Positions 10,201 through 22,224 of a stretch of DNA of 64,000 nt are shown in pieces. The DNA comes from Membranipora membranacea (taxonomy: Eukaryota; Bryozoa; Gymnolaemata; Cheilostomatida; Membraniporidae): contig OU612068.1 in the NCBI GenBank assembly GCA_914767715.1, positions 17,792,001 to 17,856,000 of the forward strand, given 5' to 3'. Below the pieces are notes generated by a model. The model was not told the DNA's origin. It ran no database searches and saw nothing but the letters and a program-made list of their open reading frames with translations. How positions within the stretch are numbered: the stretch's first letter is position 1; the number at the start of each line of letters is the position of its first letter. Position numbers and translations under genes: made by a program.

Positions 10201-13200
10201 TCATTTGTATCATTCTCAAATTTTAACTGTCACGAACCCATCTGGAAGGCCATTTGGTAACTGTTGGTCGACAAATACCCATCTGGAGGGGCTTGGAGCA
10301 GTAATACGAGCTGAAACAATCCCATCCGGATGGGATTGTAACAGCATATAGTCCTGCTCCTTCCCAACTGTATGGGTACTGACTACTGAGTGTCTACAAC
10401 CCATCCTCGTCTGTCAACTTCGTGTCCGGATACAGTTTATGCAACCGGTTGTCTATTAGCGGTTGTCTGAGTGCCAACCAGATGCCTATTTGGCATTGGC
10501 AACGACCAGATGGGTTTTCCAAATAGGCATCAGGATGAGTTCTTAGCGCAGCAGTTGACTGATGAAAAATCATGTCACTTACTGTCAAGTCTGAGTACTC
10601 TGCTAAATTCTCTCTCCATTCCGACCATAGTGACTAAGCAATGGTACTGGCCTTCATCATTAGCCTCTAAAATATGTGAACAAAATGTCATCAGCCTTCA
10701 TGATAACAAACCAGTATCAAAGTCCTGGAATTCATCACAGCCTAAGGATTTATATATATACTCTCTGAATACATCCTAGTCAAATTAATAAATAAATCAC
10801 TCAGAGTATATAATGTATTGATTGTTAAACCAGTTCTAGAACTGGATGACAAGAAAAGTTTCGAAATGTTGCCTGATGGGTTTTCTGCTGCAAGGATTGA
10901 AAGTTATTGTGTTGGATTACAAGCTAGTAGAGGCTTGAACTAGTTAAGAATACGTTTTTGAAGGTGAGGATTTAGCATTGCAGTTTAGGGCCAAGGGCAG
11001 CACAACTAGTCAAAATGGCCAAGAGCCCAATATAATATTGTATGTGGCTGTGGAATAAACATTTTGCCCGGTCGAAATGTAGCTTGAGGGTCACACTGTG
11101 GGCCCATGTAGTGGGACATCAAGACTATCATACCCAACAGTTCAACTAAAACAGATGACAACCAGTCTCAGAGCAGAGAACTTGGCATGTATGTAAGCAA
11201 AGATAAATACTCGGTCATTGATGTCACTACGTATGGGGCAAAAAATCACAGAGACACACCTTTCACATGCTGGTTATACAATTGAACACTCTCACAAAAT
11301 ACAATGTCATCGGCTGATGAAAAGTGTCAATGGCGGTCCTTGACAAAGAAATTAGAGTACTCAGTGCATCTTTTCATAGTTCAAGACGTATTTTTGGCAA
11401 CGTTAGATGATCGGAGATGATTACCCATCACTGCTATTGTATAGACGTGCTGCTTTGAAAGATGATTTCACTTACTCAAATACTGAAAGGTTTAAATCCT
11501 TAATTCAACACACATGCACAATTTTGTTTTTACATGGTTTTAATCTGCTAGGTTAGCATAAGATGGGACCATGCTATGGACTCTGCCATGTTTTTCACTA
11601 GCCTTGAGGCATCAAAAATTTGTCTAAAATAAACCATTGATCGGTTGACATTTTGATATGAATGCGGAATTTCATAAGCCGATATACATAAATTTATTTT
11701 TCAAACACATGACGGTTGAGCAGCTACGCGCACAAGAGGGTGGCAACCAGATGTTTTTCACAGTGATTTCTTATACTTCAACCATCACAACGCGAACATA
11801 AGACCCTCAAAAGGTCAACCCATTTTATATGGATCATTTCAAAAACGCGTCCCCATTCCCCAACAAGCTGGCATCAACCATCAGCTTAAAACAAACTTCA
11901 GGATGGCATCAACCATGAATTTCAAACAAACTTCAGTCTGGCAATTTAAAACAAACTTACCAGGTTTGTTAATTTTAATGGTAGAGGAGTGGGAATCGTT
12001 TGCTTTTGTGATCATGTATTTCTCAGTGTTGTTCAGCACTTGGTCTTTTCTCTTCCACACAATGGTGCTGACTTCGATGTCAGCGTTGTTGACGTTACAG
12101 GTCAGCTCAGTACTGCTGACATTCACCACAAGAGGGATACTCTCACCAGACACTGTGTCAAAAAGAAGTGGACAAGAACGTAAGTCAACCAAAATTCATT
12201 AGCAGAATAATGAGTAGAGCCCGTGCCAAAGGGGGGGGGGGGCATATAGCAATCATTATGACAATGCAAAAAACTTTTAAATTAAAATCAAATGAAAGCA
12301 AAAAGATTCCTTACACAGTGATAAAGCATGTCACTATTGGACTTATAATGTGACATGAGCGTTTAAAATTGACGAGCTTATTTAATTATGCTGCTGTGTC
12401 AAACCGAATTTGACAAGGTCTCAGAAAATCTAAATCTCAATGTGACAGGCATATCCTTGATAGCAAGATCACCATTCTAACAGTTTTCAAAATTCAATAA
12501 CATATACAATCTAGTTTTACTAAAAATACCACCTATTTCTTTAGTGACACAGGACTATTATGTATGTGACCAACTTCTCACCTAAGCTTGATGGTGTTTT
12601 ATTCGCCATTAAACTCAACTCAAATGTCTTCGCAGAAAGAAAATTTGTTAGTTTTCCATGTTAATATTTCAGACCTCAGCTGGTTGAGCTTGCATTGAGC
12701 CCATGAAAAAATAAACATCAGCTAGATGTGCACAAAGATATACATTTCTCAAACTCTAGATAGAATTTGTTTAGTCTTACGCGAGACGATAATGACAGAG
12801 AAGTTGCTTATAGCAGTGTTCGTATCGTCCTCGTAACAGACATACCGCCCGGCGTCGGCAGATGTAAGATTTGATTTGGTCAGTGTTGAATGATGATTGG
12901 CACCCTCACTGCCAGTTTTAACTCCATCGACTAAATCCTTGACATCATCCTTAGCCCACTTGATTTGCGCGTTAGCCTCGCATTTCAGTTCTAAATCTTC
13001 GCCATTTTGCTTCACCTTCTGTGTGTCTACAGTGGAGAACATAGACATTCACGGCTGACACATAGCCCTAGCCTGCTCTAGCCCAGGCTGCTGGGGATGG
13101 GCTAACATAGCCCATTACAACAACCAGAACAGTAGCCAGGTACCAGACTATTTCATTATTTCATTCAATATGGAGCCACACATACAGCCGTTCATTCAGT

Positions 13201-13742
13201 ATAGCCTTACAATGAGATCAAGAACCTAGTAGCCCTAAAATGTAATATATCTCTACGTCATACCAGGCTTGTGGCATCATATGTATGTTTTTTTATTTAG
13301 AGGCGTATTATGTATTTGTTGTAATCCATAAAGATGAGAGAACAAGGTAAAATATTGTGGGTTCTACAGAAAAGAAGCAAATACAGTAAGCAGCATTACT
13401 CAAGTTTGGTCTAAACCAAGGAGTCAAAACTTGTATAAATAAACCAGTCTCAGTCTGTAGCTAGTGTAGATATATATTGACCTCTGCAGCAACATCAACA
13501 CAACATGGGTATCTGGCAATGTCTGACCAGGGAGAATGGCATTCTCCCTGGTCAGACTGGCTTTTATATCATTTAATAAGCAAAAAACACCATGGGTGGT
13601 CAGTCTCATCTCTAACTCCTTGGTCTAACAGCATTGCCAGATAGATACCCAGACTTTAAAGTTGAGTACACTACTGTTGATGCAATGCATATTTACCTGC
13701 ACAGACAGCAGCTATGATGATTGCAGCTAACAACAGTCTCAT
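7209..13742 (-). CDS. BSG: Basigin/neuroplastin-family immunoglobulin-superfamily membrane protein (complete)
   Basis: Seven coding exons on the minus strand: 13742-13697, 13026-12781, 12152-11961, 10666-10583, 8912-8784, 7862-7683, 7351-7209. Every intron is phase 1, giving 339 residues. Residues 1-15 (MRLLLAAIIIAAVCA) are a signal peptide. Ig domain 0 (about 16-97) is in exon 2, with C31, W39 and DAGRYVC ending at C79. Ig domain 1 (about 98-190) spans exons 3-4, with C116, W130 and DEGQYHC at C171. Ig domain 2 (about 191-292) spans exons 5-6, with C213, W225 and DRGDYMC at C274. Exon 7 gives the membrane helix WPFLGICAEVAILCSIIFIF with the conserved buried Glu307, then EKRR and an acidic tail. 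WPFLGI, the intramembrane Glu and EKRR are the basigin/neuroplastin/embigin signature. NxS/T sites at N68, N90, N108, N138, N149, N214 and N245 suggest heavy glycosylation. Family role: surface glycoprotein that chaperones monocarboxylate transporters or Ca2+ pumps. Three Ig domains resemble long basigin or neuroplastin-65; basigin versus neuroplastin is not resolved. Confidence 0.92.
10130..10550. repeat. Foldback (palindromic) element in basigin-like intron
   Basis: It is centred on a perfect 24 bp palindrome at about 10317-10340, whose half is ACAATCCCATCC. Outward pairing continues imperfectly, with GGAGCAG on the left matching CTGCTCC on the right, and CCCATCTGG-type motifs recurring in both arms (near 10228, 10269 and 10507). 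It lies directly beside exon 4 of the basigin-like gene. The outer limits are approximate and no target-site duplication was identified. Confidence 0.65.
12231..12242. repeat. Poly-G tract
   Basis: Uninterrupted run of 12 G in the basigin-like intron between exons 2 and 3. Confidence 0.9.
13505..13650. repeat. Foldback element in first basigin-like intron
   Basis: The core is an 18 bp inverted repeat (GTCTGACCAGGGAGAATG and its complement) separated by one base at about 13530-13566. Outside it, GGGTATCTGGCAATG at about 13507 pairs with CATTGCCAGATA followed by GATACCC at about 13634. A second inverted pair, ACCAAGGAGT (about 13415) and ACTCCTTGGT (about 13616), overlaps it. This is the structure of a foldback MITE or a nested pair of such elements. 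Borders are approximate. Confidence 0.65.
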
Positions 13743-14190
13743 GATGATGGTCTTAGATATGGAGAATATATGTTTTCTACTGCAGAGAAGATCCCTATTC
13801 CAGTTCACCTGCAATCACTTGTCTGACAACCAGCTGACTAACTATATTCATCAATACATGCCTATCTATGGGATTGTTTACACTGACCTATTGACCTCTC
13901 CCAGAGTCAAACTTCTGCATAGATTCAATTCAATAATGATTTAGACAAATATTACCAAATTGCTTTTCAATGGCCAGATAAAATATTCTAAATTGCACTG
14001 ACAGTTTTTATTCAGGCAACATTTATATTTGTATATGCGAAATAACTTAGTTAATTTTGAAACTTCACATACATTTGTAAAATAATAATTTCAACTTTGA
14101 TGGTTGACTGTCATTTCCGGTAGAGTTAAACTTCAGCTCTATCCCAGGCTTTATCAACCTCAGACTGTAGGAAAATAGACACCAAGGAAA
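13743..14190. promoter_or_regulatory. Divergent 5' region shared by basigin-like and GNB5 genes
   Basis: This 448 bp spacer separates the start codons of two genes transcribed in opposite directions, so it must hold both 5'UTRs and at least part of both promoters. It is AT-rich and no canonical TATA or CCAAT box stands out. The role is inferred from gene arrangement only. Confidence 0.45.
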
Positions 14191-17100
14191 ATGGGGGACG
14201 GAGATGAAGTAGTTGAAGCACTACAAAAGGAGGCAGAGGCTCTAAAGTCTAAACTCTTGCTTGAAAGATCCAAAGTAACAGACAAAAGTTGTGAGTTCTA
14301 AGTCAAGGAAGGGAAACACACTCAACTACATTTTATGCACTCAAGTCATAGATAGATAGGCATAGGTCAGGAGTTACAAGCATGTCCAGTGGTTGATACT
14401 GGACATGCTTGTAACTCCAGATGCCTATGACTCAAGTCAATCATATCATCACGATAATCAACTAAATCAAGTAGTTCTGAATCTGAGTTCCCTCTGTTCA
14501 TGCTTATAATTATTATAATTATTATGCTAAAGCTTCTCTCTAGCTTTCTGTTTTCTTTTCCCAGAAATGCACGTGTAGGTCCTTTTATTTGCATATAGTC
14601 CAAAGAGCCTGGTAGAGGTTTAGAATAGTTGGTATATATAGTAGTAGGGAGACCCAAACTCCCTGGTAAGGTTATTATAAGTTACACTCTTTCTTGGTTT
14701 GGATATTAGTGTCACAGAAGATAAAAGGCCTAAATTGATGTATATAGAAACAGCTTGGATGTTTCTTCTCCGGCTTCAAATTTTGTTCAAGCTCCTGAAA
14801 ACGTCATTATACGGTACAATTTATAAAGTAAAGTAAAACCTGGCTGACCACGCAGAGCTTCAATTATATCAGAGCTTCAATTATATTATTACCATAATAT
14901 AATCTCAATGCTTTTGAATATGTAGCTCGGGTGTTAGCATTCAAGCATTGAATAAGACAGGTATTATAATGTCAATATCATGTATCATTACTTAGGGCTA
15001 GCTCGCAATAAAATCAGGGGCAGAGAAGCTAAGGTAGTAAATGTTTGCGTTACTCAAAAAACTTCCCAATCTAGCATATCTAAACTTGTTATATCAGGCT
15101 ACCAATAATTTTGCCATGTCTTTATTTTTAATTTTGTAGTGAACGACGTAACAGCAAAGGTTGAAGGCATACAGAATTTCTCTGCTAAAGCTCGGAGGAT
15201 TCTGAAAGGACACCAGGGGAAGGTGCTATGTATGGACTGGTGCTCTGATAAACGTCATCTTGTCAGCTCATCTCAGGTTGGGTTTACTTACTGACTTGGT
15301 ACTTTCCGACTTGATCATTGCTTCATAGGGTTGAAGACTTTGGTATTGTGGCACGTTAAGTCCGTGTTTCAGTCCGAGTTCAGGATACCGAGCATACCAG
15401 GGAAGGGTGTGGGGTGGTTAGCCGGGGGGACAGAGAAGACGGTCCTCGGGGTCTAGGTTATTCCATGCTTTACTGGTACACACACAGGTTGACATGTGAG
15501 CTTTGGTCTTGTGATGCTCCAGAATATAGAAAACAAGGACATAATCCTTAAAATGACCAAGGAGTAACAATCCTTGTAGGGATAACAATTAAAGATTGGC
15601 TCAGATATTTTTTTGTTCGAATGCTGTTTGTTGAATTGGTAGGCTTGACTGTTCAGGTATTTACAATATTCTGATAATGTCTAAATTATATATATAATAT
15701 CCGTGAATCATTTCCTATTTTTTGTTGTTATCCTTCCATTGCCATGTTATGGATATTTATGGAGAGTCTTGTCTGCCAAAAAGGGACATGACACACATAA
15801 ATCTTTTTCACACCTGCGGTATTTCCTCGCCCGTACAGGGCGAGAAATCCTTAATTAATTTTAAAACGTTTGAAATCTTTCACGTGGTTACAGGACTGAT
15901 ATACTGTGCCCCATGTTTCTAATGAAAATTTTCTTCCTAAATATATAGCCATTCTATGGTGATTGTGACAGTCATCTTTGTTCATCTGCTGCGTTACTTA
16001 ATATTTCGGCCTTATAACAGCTTTGTTTTTCCATTACAGGATGGTAAAATGATTATTTGGGATGGTTACACCAACAATAAGGTTTGTTTCCAATGCAAAG
16101 TGTATCAGTATGAACAATTAACATCTTAATCTGTTCCAGTTTAAGTGCTGTAACCCTCAACAAGGAACTTGGGACCACAATACATTTTCAATGACTCAAA
16201 ATCACTGTTCAATCATTGCCTTGAAGTTATTACTGATTGGAGTCTTGTTTTATAAAAAGAAGCATTTGAACACTATTCTTACTAACTTGTTCTGATTTTC
16301 ATCTTCATCGACACTAAAGTCTTCTGTACTTTTGAAAGGTCTTATCAAGCTTAATTGTGTTGGCCATGATGTTAAAGTTAGAACAACCTCAAGTCATCCT
16401 CACAATTCTCAACTGTTAATAAGATTGTTTCATTGCTTTTTAGGAGCATGCTGTTTCTATGGCTACGACGTGGGTGATGGCATGTTCTTATGGCCCTTCT
16501 GGTTCAGTGGTGGCTTGTGGGTAAGACACATAAGATTTGTCAGATTTACCACTGTATCAGATGATGATACAGTGGTTTGGCACAGTACCCTTGGCAAGCA
16601 GCACATCTGTTTGTCATCATGATATCACTCTCTTTGAATCGATGCCCTGTATTATCTATACTACGGTATTTTTCCTAATACGCGTATCAGAAAATAGAAG
16701 AAGTTGTATTGCTGCATGATTTACCACTTAGATAAAGAGTTGTTTTATCTCAAAATCTTCCAGCACCGATAGCATTGTTATTGCTATCCCAGCCATATGA
16801 TCATGTAATAGTCAGGAATGGGTGAATAAAGTTAAATAAGCATCTATTGCTCACACCAATATATGAGTATTATGCTTATATTTTGGTGTGAGCCTCCTTA
16901 CAAGAAAAGAAAACCTCAAATTGAGGGTTTTTTATTGTAAAAGTCTGGTCTTGGTTGTTTCTGCAGAGGTTTAGACAATAAGTGTACACTTTACCCAGTC
17001 AGTATAGATGAGCAGAACCCTGCTGCGAAGAAGAGAGTGATCGCCACGCATACCAGCTATGTATCCTGCTGTAAATTCTTCAACTCAGATAATCAGGTAT

Positions 17101-20100
17101 AAACAGTTCATCAGCAACTTTTCACTGCTTGCTTCAGAACAATGGCTTGATCATTGATGTTGATAATTTTAATTTGCGTCCCCTCTTTTGGCATGTTGAG
17201 AGAGAGCAACTCATAATGCAGGGAGAGCAAATGTTTCTGTAGGAAATATTTATGAAATTGATTGCAATCTCAACCATTCCAGTGAGAAGGTGTCTTTTCA
17301 GAACCTTGTGGTTATTTTATTCCAGTTGAGCTTGATTCTCAACAATTGAGGCTCAAAAATGATAACAGGATATCTACCTATCTGTATTCGAGTTTGGCAG
17401 ACCCTTTCATAGAAATTTTTCAGAAGCTAACTGTCAGAAAACTCAATCAAGTTCGGTTTTACAATATATGTAAGAACCGAACTTGATTGAGTTTGTATTA
17501 TATATGCTTCCTCAGAAGAGGTTCTAATTGTTAGAAATAATTAATAATTAGAAATGGTCAATCAAGTTTTAATTATGTATTGCGTAGAAAAATCGGAAGC
17601 TTCTTTGGTAATATTTTATTGTCAATGAAGTTTTGATTCTGTGATATTTAAAAAAAGCTGATACTTCTATGATAATCAGCCCTGTGATTCACACGATTTA
17701 AGTCGTACCATACGATTTTGTAAATGTGGGGGTGCGGCTTTAACATTCCTAAACAGTGATTTATGTGTCTGTGTCTGACAGTAATATAGTTTATGTGAAT
17801 GAGATTAGGAGTTGTGTGGTCATTCTATTTTTGTGTGATTTACTGCATTGCTTCATTTGTACTCCAAGGACATGGACATATTTCCTTTTGCTCATCACTA
17901 CCTACATAACCTATGTTTGAATGCTGTTACATGCTAGGTTTATGGGAATAAATAACACATTTGGTCAATGCTCCACAATTCTGGGAGAGGGTTGGTAAAA
18001 AATTAATTAATTTACGGTCAGTGTCAAGACTTTTTGCTGTTGAAAATATTAATAAGACTTTTTGAAATTGGTAGTAAGACCAGATCTTTTTTTGCAATCA
18101 CAGGCCTGATAATATGTTATTATGATTATGATTATGATTGTAGATATTAACAGGAAGTGGCGACAGTACCTGTGCATTATGGGACGTGGAGAGCGGTACT
18201 ATGTTACAGAGCTTTCATGGGCATCTAGGGGATGTAATGAGTGTTGATATATCACCAACAGAATGTTACAATACATTTGTATCAGGGGTAAGATCAATTG
18301 ATCATTCATGTGAAAAATCAGCGACAATTGATATTTACTATGGAAGATGAATAAGAATTATGAATTCCCTTGTCAATTTATTGTCTCCTCATTGATTCCA
18401 TGTAACGTAGATGACCTTGCCACTGTATGATGCCAAGATTGTTTTGTGATGATTTTAAGGAATGAATGGTGCAGCATTTGAGATAACTGCTCAATGTAAA
18501 AAAATTATGTCATTATTTTCAGGTTATGTCAGGTCAGGTATTTTTATGGTTGGGTCATACATTTTTTTGTCATCAACCAAATTCATACATTGGTTCATGT
18601 AGATAATCTGCTCACCAATTTCATATCATACCCCAAGGCAACCATCAAATATGGCGCTAAAGTCATATATATATATATATTTATATCAATTCCATATGAA
18701 GTAGCTAGATAATTTTCATCCTACAAATTTTTCAGAGCTGTGATGGCATGGCGATGATATGGGATGTAAGAAATGGACAGTGTGTACAAGCATTTGACGG
18801 TCATGAGTCAGATATAAACACAGTCAAGTTTCATCCATGCGGTGAGACATTTGCGACGGGTTCTGATGACGCAACTCTTAGAATGTTTGACCTGAGAGCA
18901 GACCGAGAAATCAGCTGTTTTAAGAGACAGAGTATTATATTCGGATGTAACGCTGTTGATTTTTCTTTGAGTGGTGAGTTTTCATAATATAATGTTTTAT
19001 AAATATATTTAAAAGAGAGATTTAGTTTTCTACAACATGTTCTAATAATTTTGGAATGGGTCCTGGGACAGGCTTGAGAAAAAAATATTTATTTTTCGTC
19101 CTAAAAAAACATCAGCTAATACCTGTGGCCACTGATATATATTCATATCATATCAATGCCTGTGGCTGTTTTGATAATTTCCCCTGAAGTGAATTCCTAT
19201 GCAAGGACAGGATTGTCAAAACTGGCTATTCTTCCCCAAAAGATCAGTTTAATGTATGATCAATGTATGTTCCATCGACAAAACACCCATGTATATGGTA
19301 TGTTCGACATTTGTTCAATGATCTACATTGGGCTGTCGAATGTTTTACAGGACGATTACTGTTTGGAGGTTACAATGACTACACAGTTAATGTATGGGAT
19401 GTGCTGAAGGTACAGAGAGTGAATATCATGTACGCTCATGAGAATAGAGTGAGCTGTCTAAAGATGTCACCTGACGGTACAGGGTTCTGTACAGGAAGCT
19501 GGGACTTTACCCTCAAGGTGAGCTTCTTGACCTGATACTGATTGGGCTATGTTGTAACTAGTTCACATTTTCATCTTTTCGGAATGTTTTGTTTCCCCTT
19601 TTGTTTTGGTTAAAATAACCGAAAAAAAGCGTGGCAATCTAGTATGACAAGGGGACCAGGGGACTTTCAATCTATCACTCGGTATTTCTAGAGACAAATT
19701 TGTTCCCAAATTGCTCACTCAGAATGCATATAGTTCAATCAATGAGTGAGCGATTTGTGAGGGAGACCCTAGCTAGCAGATCTAGCGCACTCACTGTGGA
19801 GCAATCTGATTGTGATTTTGGCTGTTTTAACTGAAATACCCCCTGATACTGATTTGGGTTGTGTCGTAAATATTTTACATTTTTGTCTCTTCCAATTGCT
19901 TCGCTTTCCTTTGTTTTTTTCTTTTGTTCAAACAAATCATAAAAGGCGTGTCAATTATAGTGTGACAAGAGAAACAACTCCCAGCTTCAAGTCATATGTT
20001 TGATTACTCTATTGAATTATCGGTGTTCTTGGATCTGTATCGTCTGTAACACTATGCAGTATTTCAAAATCAGAATAATGTGGCAATTTTATGAAGATTT

Positions 20101-20140
20101 TAGCTAATTGTAATCTCACTTGTTTCAGATCTGGGCTTAG
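14191..20140 (+). CDS. GNB5: Guanine nucleotide-binding protein subunit beta-5 (complete)
   Basis: Nine coding exons: 14191-14290, 15140-15276, 16040-16081, 16444-16520, 16967-17096, 18144-18287, 18736-18973, 19351-19517 and 20129-20140. Phases agree throughout and give 348 residues, close to the 353 of the short mammalian form. An N-terminal helix (about 7-30, [14 protein letters not shown]) is the coiled-coil contact with a G-gamma or GGL domain. Seven WD40 repeats follow, for example [50 protein letters not shown] and [11 protein letters not shown]. The ending SWDFTLKIWA matches beta-5 (Ala end) rather than beta-1-4 (Asn end), and other family-specific stretches agree. Known role: beta-5 pairs with R7-type RGS proteins rather than classical G-gamma and speeds shut-off of Gi/o signalling, mainly in neurons. 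The last exon adds only Ile-Trp-Ala and the stop. Introns contain hairpin repeats and a local duplication. Confidence 0.96.
14341..14445. repeat. Hairpin repeat in GNB5 intron 1
   Basis: A 19 bp perfect inverted repeat (AGTTACAAGCATGTCCAGT and complement, about 14372-14417) has a 7-base loop. Imperfect pairing extends outward through CATAGG/CCTATG and ACTCAAGTCA copies. It looks like a small foldback element. Confidence 0.75.
16545..16576. repeat. Short hairpin just downstream of GNB5 exon 4
   Basis: CCACTGTATCA and its complement are separated by five bases, about 25 bases after the donor site of exon 4. Whether it affects splicing is unknown. Confidence 0.7.
16846..16895. repeat. Hairpin in GNB5 intron 4
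   Basis: GCTCACACCAATATA pairs with TATATTTTGGTGTGAGC around an AT-rich loop, with one bulge. It is followed by a second small hairpin, AACCTCAA/TTGAGGTT-like, near 16911-16930. Confidence 0.65.
17439..17494. repeat. Perfect 20-bp hairpin in GNB5 intron 5
   Basis: Left arm 17439-17458 (AAACTCAATCAAGTTCGGTT) and right arm 17475-17494 are exact complements around a 16-base AT-rich loop. Diverged copies of the CAATCAAGTT core follow at about 17563 and 17623. This is probably a small foldback repeat. A structured-RNA origin cannot be excluded, but the perfect arms favour a young mobile element. Confidence 0.8.
19528..19990. repeat. Diverged local duplication in GNB5 intron 8
   Basis: Two related segments, about 19533-19675 and 19842-19990, share the order CTGATACTGAT, TTTACATTTT-type, CTTTTGTT, AAAAAGCGTG and GTGACAAG with scattered changes. 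They are spaced by about 310 bp. Confidence 0.6.
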
Positions 20141-22224
20141 AAGAGGGATAGTTATATTGGAAGAAACCTGATCTGATTTTGCAGCTCCTCGAATCTCCAG
20201 TAAGAGTAGTTAGTCTCAACTAGAATAAGTAATATGAGATGAACACCAAATCAATACTCAACCTTTTGGAATTTGAATGAGTAATGAGATTATCAAGGCA
20301 AAGACATCATTCATCATCTTGGTGCGCTATTTTTCAATTTGCTCAAATGAAAATGAGCAGATTATTCTTACAATGAGAACACAATATTTTTGTTTTAAAT
20401 TTTTTCCATCGCGGTCAGATCAATGTACACTAATTCATCCAATGGTACTTACTTGTCTTAGGCATGATTTTTTATCTAGTAATTCAATGAAATTGGTCAT
20501 TATTGTTATTGCTTAGGTCTCCTTGTTTGTTTATAACTATTTTTTAGTTAAATGCTCTTTTTATCACAGCTGTATATCCAAAAAATCTTCTGTCATTCAG
20601 CAATAAAATAGAATTGCAGAGATCTGATTTTGGTTGAAAACTTAGGTCCAAGACATCATCTGGCAATCAACGCATATTTGTGAGAATTGACGGTAAATGT
20701 TGTTTATTTTTATAGCAAAGCTCTTTATTGGATTGTAATTTTTTATATTATTGTATTTTTACATTCCTCTTCTAGTCCACAGATGGTACTACCACAAGAA
20801 ACATAGAATTATATGTAGCTTTATTTTATGGTTGTTGTTGAAAGGTGACCATTTTTCAACATTGCCCTTTTTATGTGGTTTGAATGTTATTCTATATTAA
20901 ATTATGTACACACACGAAAATCTCTTCTACACTAATATCTGTGGGACCTCTCTTTTCTCTACAGTTTAACATTTTAGACTAAGGTTCTGCTCCACCAGGG
21001 TTTCCTCACTAACTGCATCTCAATGTTCGCTGAAAGTATCCTGTATGTGACTGCTATTTCAAACTATCATAAAGCATAATTTGCAGTACTTAAAACATTG
21101 GCGCCATCAAAGCCGATGGTATTATTGCAATAGTCAGGTATTGAGGGGCCTGGCTACTGGTTACAAAATTTGAACTAACTTGTTCCAACTGTTCCAACCT
21201 ATTGCAACTCATTTTCAGGAAAAAAATCATGTTTTGTATGGTTGCTTGCATATACCGCATTTATTTGCTCAACTCACACTTTTGACAGAAAAATTAAGGT
21301 ACATGTCGTCATTAATATTACGAACATGTGAGGTAGTAAATAGTCATCTTCACACAATTAATTCTTGACACAACTCTTCCATAAAAAATGTGGAAAATAA
21401 TTGACATTGTAAGAAAAAAAGACATTTTTTGCATTAAAAATTGCAGTGCTCAACTAGCAGTAAAATTACTCTCTGGCTCTGGGCATACATCGCTTCAGAG
21501 TCGAGCTGTGAGCATTTTAAAAAGTTATTTGAGACCTCTGACTAAATGACTAGAATGTGCAAACGACTTACACCAGTGCTTTAGTCACATGATTACCTGC
21601 CTGACATTATTGTGTCAACACCTGAAAATTCATTTCACTATCAAAACAAGACTTATATACTTACCTGGCATTGGCCATGGCATATCGCAAGGGACATAAT
21701 AATATTTACAAATAGACAGTCAGAAGCTTGGACATGGTCATTGAGTGATTTTCGAGTGACTTTCTAGGGGAGGCTTATGGAGCGTAAATTCAGGTTAGTC
21801 ACTAAAGTTAAAATTAATCGGAAAGAAAATAATTTGGACATTCAGTCCACGGAGGGTGGGATAGTCTCAGTCAATACAGTCCGTTTTGTCAGTCAGTAAG
21901 AGTTGTCTACTAAATTTATTGGGGCACACAACTTTGAACCAACTCATTTAGATTGCAATCAACATACTATTTTATTAACATTTTGACTTATCGCGGATTG
22001 CTTTGCTTCTAAAATTGGAGAACCTGAAATAACTTAGGGATGTTTTATTTGTTTTGTTATTTTTTATTAACCGAACAGATGGTAGGGAAGACCATGCCAT
22101 GTTGGGCCTTCAAAGGCCAAAGCCGTGTATACTCTATTTCACAGAGAACTATATCCAAGTGGAGATGAGCATAATAAAACCACTGTCACCTAGTACAAGG
22201 CTGGGAACTACTTTTTATTTTTTG
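20141..22224. other. GNB5 3' region and intergenic DNA
   Basis: AT-rich non-coding DNA that should include the GNB5 3'UTR; an AATAAA occurs near 20601. No recognisable gene. The short open frames have no domains and biased composition. Confidence 0.55.

Noticed and set aside
11903-12202. 99-codon plus-strand frame
   Set aside because: It is antisense to exon 3 of the basigin-like gene, which has Ig motifs and matching phases.
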